Shown here piece by piece: positions 63,244 to 64,000 of a stretch of DNA of 64,000 nt (the stretch's first letter is position 1; every line of letters starts with the position of its first letter). Made by a program: the position numbers and the translations under genes. The stretch comes from Allobosea sp. OK403 (GTDB lineage: Bacteria > Pseudomonadota > Alphaproteobacteria > Rhizobiales > Beijerinckiaceae). The notes under the pieces are model-generated. The model was not told the origin of the DNA and made no database searches. It was given only the letters and a program-made list of their open reading frames with translations. The stretch is from NCBI RefSeq assembly GCF_900113835.1, contig NZ_FOQV01000001.1:1-64000 (forward strand), in the 5' to 3' direction.

Positions 63244-64000
63244 CTAGCGGCTTGCAGCAGAGCGGTTGAACAGCACCGCGCCGAGCGCGCGCGCCTTCTC
63301 CTCCGTGCAGGCCTCGGGACCGAGATGGCCGGCGAGGTGCGGATTGGCGCTGGCGATATCGGCGAGCGAACCATTCTCCGGCACGCGTGGGTGAGCGAGG
63401 CAGACCGCGCCCTGTTCCGACCAGCCCGCCTCGAACGGCATCGCTTCGCCGGCGTCCAGCTTCTGGACGTCGAGATCGTCATAGATGTCGATCGTCATGC
63501 CGTTGCGGGTATAGGGATGATCGTTGCCGCCGTAATCGGCGCGCACCATGCGCATGCAGGCGTTGTAGAGCGGCAGCATGGGGCTGCCATCGCGCGCGTT
63601 TTCCCAGGGGTGATAGCCGAAGCGCACGCATTTGCCGCGCGCGCCGCTGGTGCAGACCAGCTCCAGCTCGGTCGATGGCGCGGCGGCGACCGAGCCGTCG
63701 GCTCGCGCTCGTCCAGCCAGCGGAAAGCCCTGCTGGCGCTTATCGGGGCCGGGCATGCAGAGCGGTTGCCAGGCGCCGTCCTTGTCCTGCGCGCTGAAAC
63801 TGTGCAGCCAGACCTTGCCGGTTTTGTCGTCCGGATCGGCTTCGAGCGCGTCGAGCCGCGCCCGCACCGCGCCGCCATCGGCGGTGGCGATCAGCAATGT
63901 CGCGCCGATCAGTTCCGGCGAATGCAGCACGCGGCCATCCGCCAGGGTGACGCGCAACTGTGTGCCCTCGGCCTCGACCAGCGGGGCGGGCTGCGCTGCG
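63244..64000 (-). CDS. ADYC-domain protein, 5' end outside window
   Basis: Open from the window edge: residues AAQPAPLVEAEGTQLRVTLA are readable upstream of the first candidate start, so this is the C-terminal part (about 251 codons). Segments VCTSGARGKCVRFGYHPWE, then YNACMRMVRADY and TRNGMTIDIYDDL match the ADYC family as I know it. Here the motif reads ADYG, so the naming Cys is replaced. The N-terminus is missing, so a signal peptide cannot be judged. Function of the family is unknown. Confidence 0.75.
   Translation of the reverse strand, partial: AAQPAPLVEAEGTQLRVTLADGRVLHSPELIGATLLIATADGGAVRARLDALEADPDDKTGKVWLHSFSAQDKDGAWQPLCMPGPDKRQQGFPLAGRARADGSVAAAPSTELELVCTSGARGKCVRFGYHPWENARDGSPMLPLYNACMRMVRADYGGNDHPYTRNGMTIDIYDDLDVQKLDAGEAMPFEAGWSEQGAVCLAHPRVPENGSLADIASANPHLAGHLGPEACTEEKARALGAVLFNRSAASR

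Overview
The window is high-GC DNA from an alphaproteobacterium. A Hyphomicrobiales (Rhizobiales) member, possibly Bosea-like, is my best guess. This rests on gene style and on the families of palindromic intergenic repeats; no rRNA or housekeeping marker is present to confirm it. About 55 genes are supported, mostly compact operons for uptake and catabolism of small nitrogenous or aromatic compounds, followed by a large part of a type VI secretion system (T6SS).

Layout. 1-840 is the 3' end of an extreme Gly/His/Gln pentapeptide-repeat protein, facing a LapG-like transglutaminase-type protease. 2.2-4.5 kb is a divergent LysR / 2,2-dialkylglycine decarboxylase pair (dgdR-dgdA arrangement). 5.0-9.8 kb is a branched-chain-type ABC transporter (livKHMGF). 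It is followed by a LysR regulator and a hydantoinase/oxoprolinase-like hyuAB operon with an SDR and an HpcH/HpaI aldolase (11.0-16.3 kb). The transporter and hyu operons share a long upstream motif with a perfect LysR-type box, so they look like one regulon. 16.3-17.4 kb is a scar of repeats, a TetR remnant and an IS1182-type transposase remnant. 17.4-24.6 kb is a LacI repressor divergent from a catabolic operon: intradiol dioxygenase, SDR, BKACE, MDR oxidoreductase, cupin and two orphan solute-binding proteins. The LacI gene and the operon are separated by a 46-bp palindrome. 24.8-28.9 kb holds a gamma-glutamyltransferase, another orphan binding protein and a GntR regulator. 29.3-32.2 kb holds a TetX-like monooxygenase/MarR pair, an Rrf2 regulator and a methyltransferase. 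32.4-42.0 kb is a nine-gene minus-strand operon: gntR, dppABC-like, SDR, polysaccharide deacetylase, a second gamma-glutamyltransferase, and dppDF-like.

42.6-58.6 kb is the T6SS block: tagH-PAAR on plus, tssA-B-C-hcp-tssE-F-G-H on minus, then vgrG and a DUF6931-type gene on plus. tssJ, K, L and M are not in the window. 58.8-64.0 kb carries a small secreted protein, a winged-helix/TPR regulator, a cupin, a methyltransferase and the 3' part of an ADYC-domain gene.

The most notable observation is a dispersed palindromic element present in at least five copies. One copy is a composite of exactly 102 bp lying in frame inside the dppD-like ATPase gene. It adds 34 residues without disturbing the downstream C-terminal sequence. 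Another copy supplies two bases of the tssE stop codon. This resembles the protein-invading palindromic elements known from Rickettsia.
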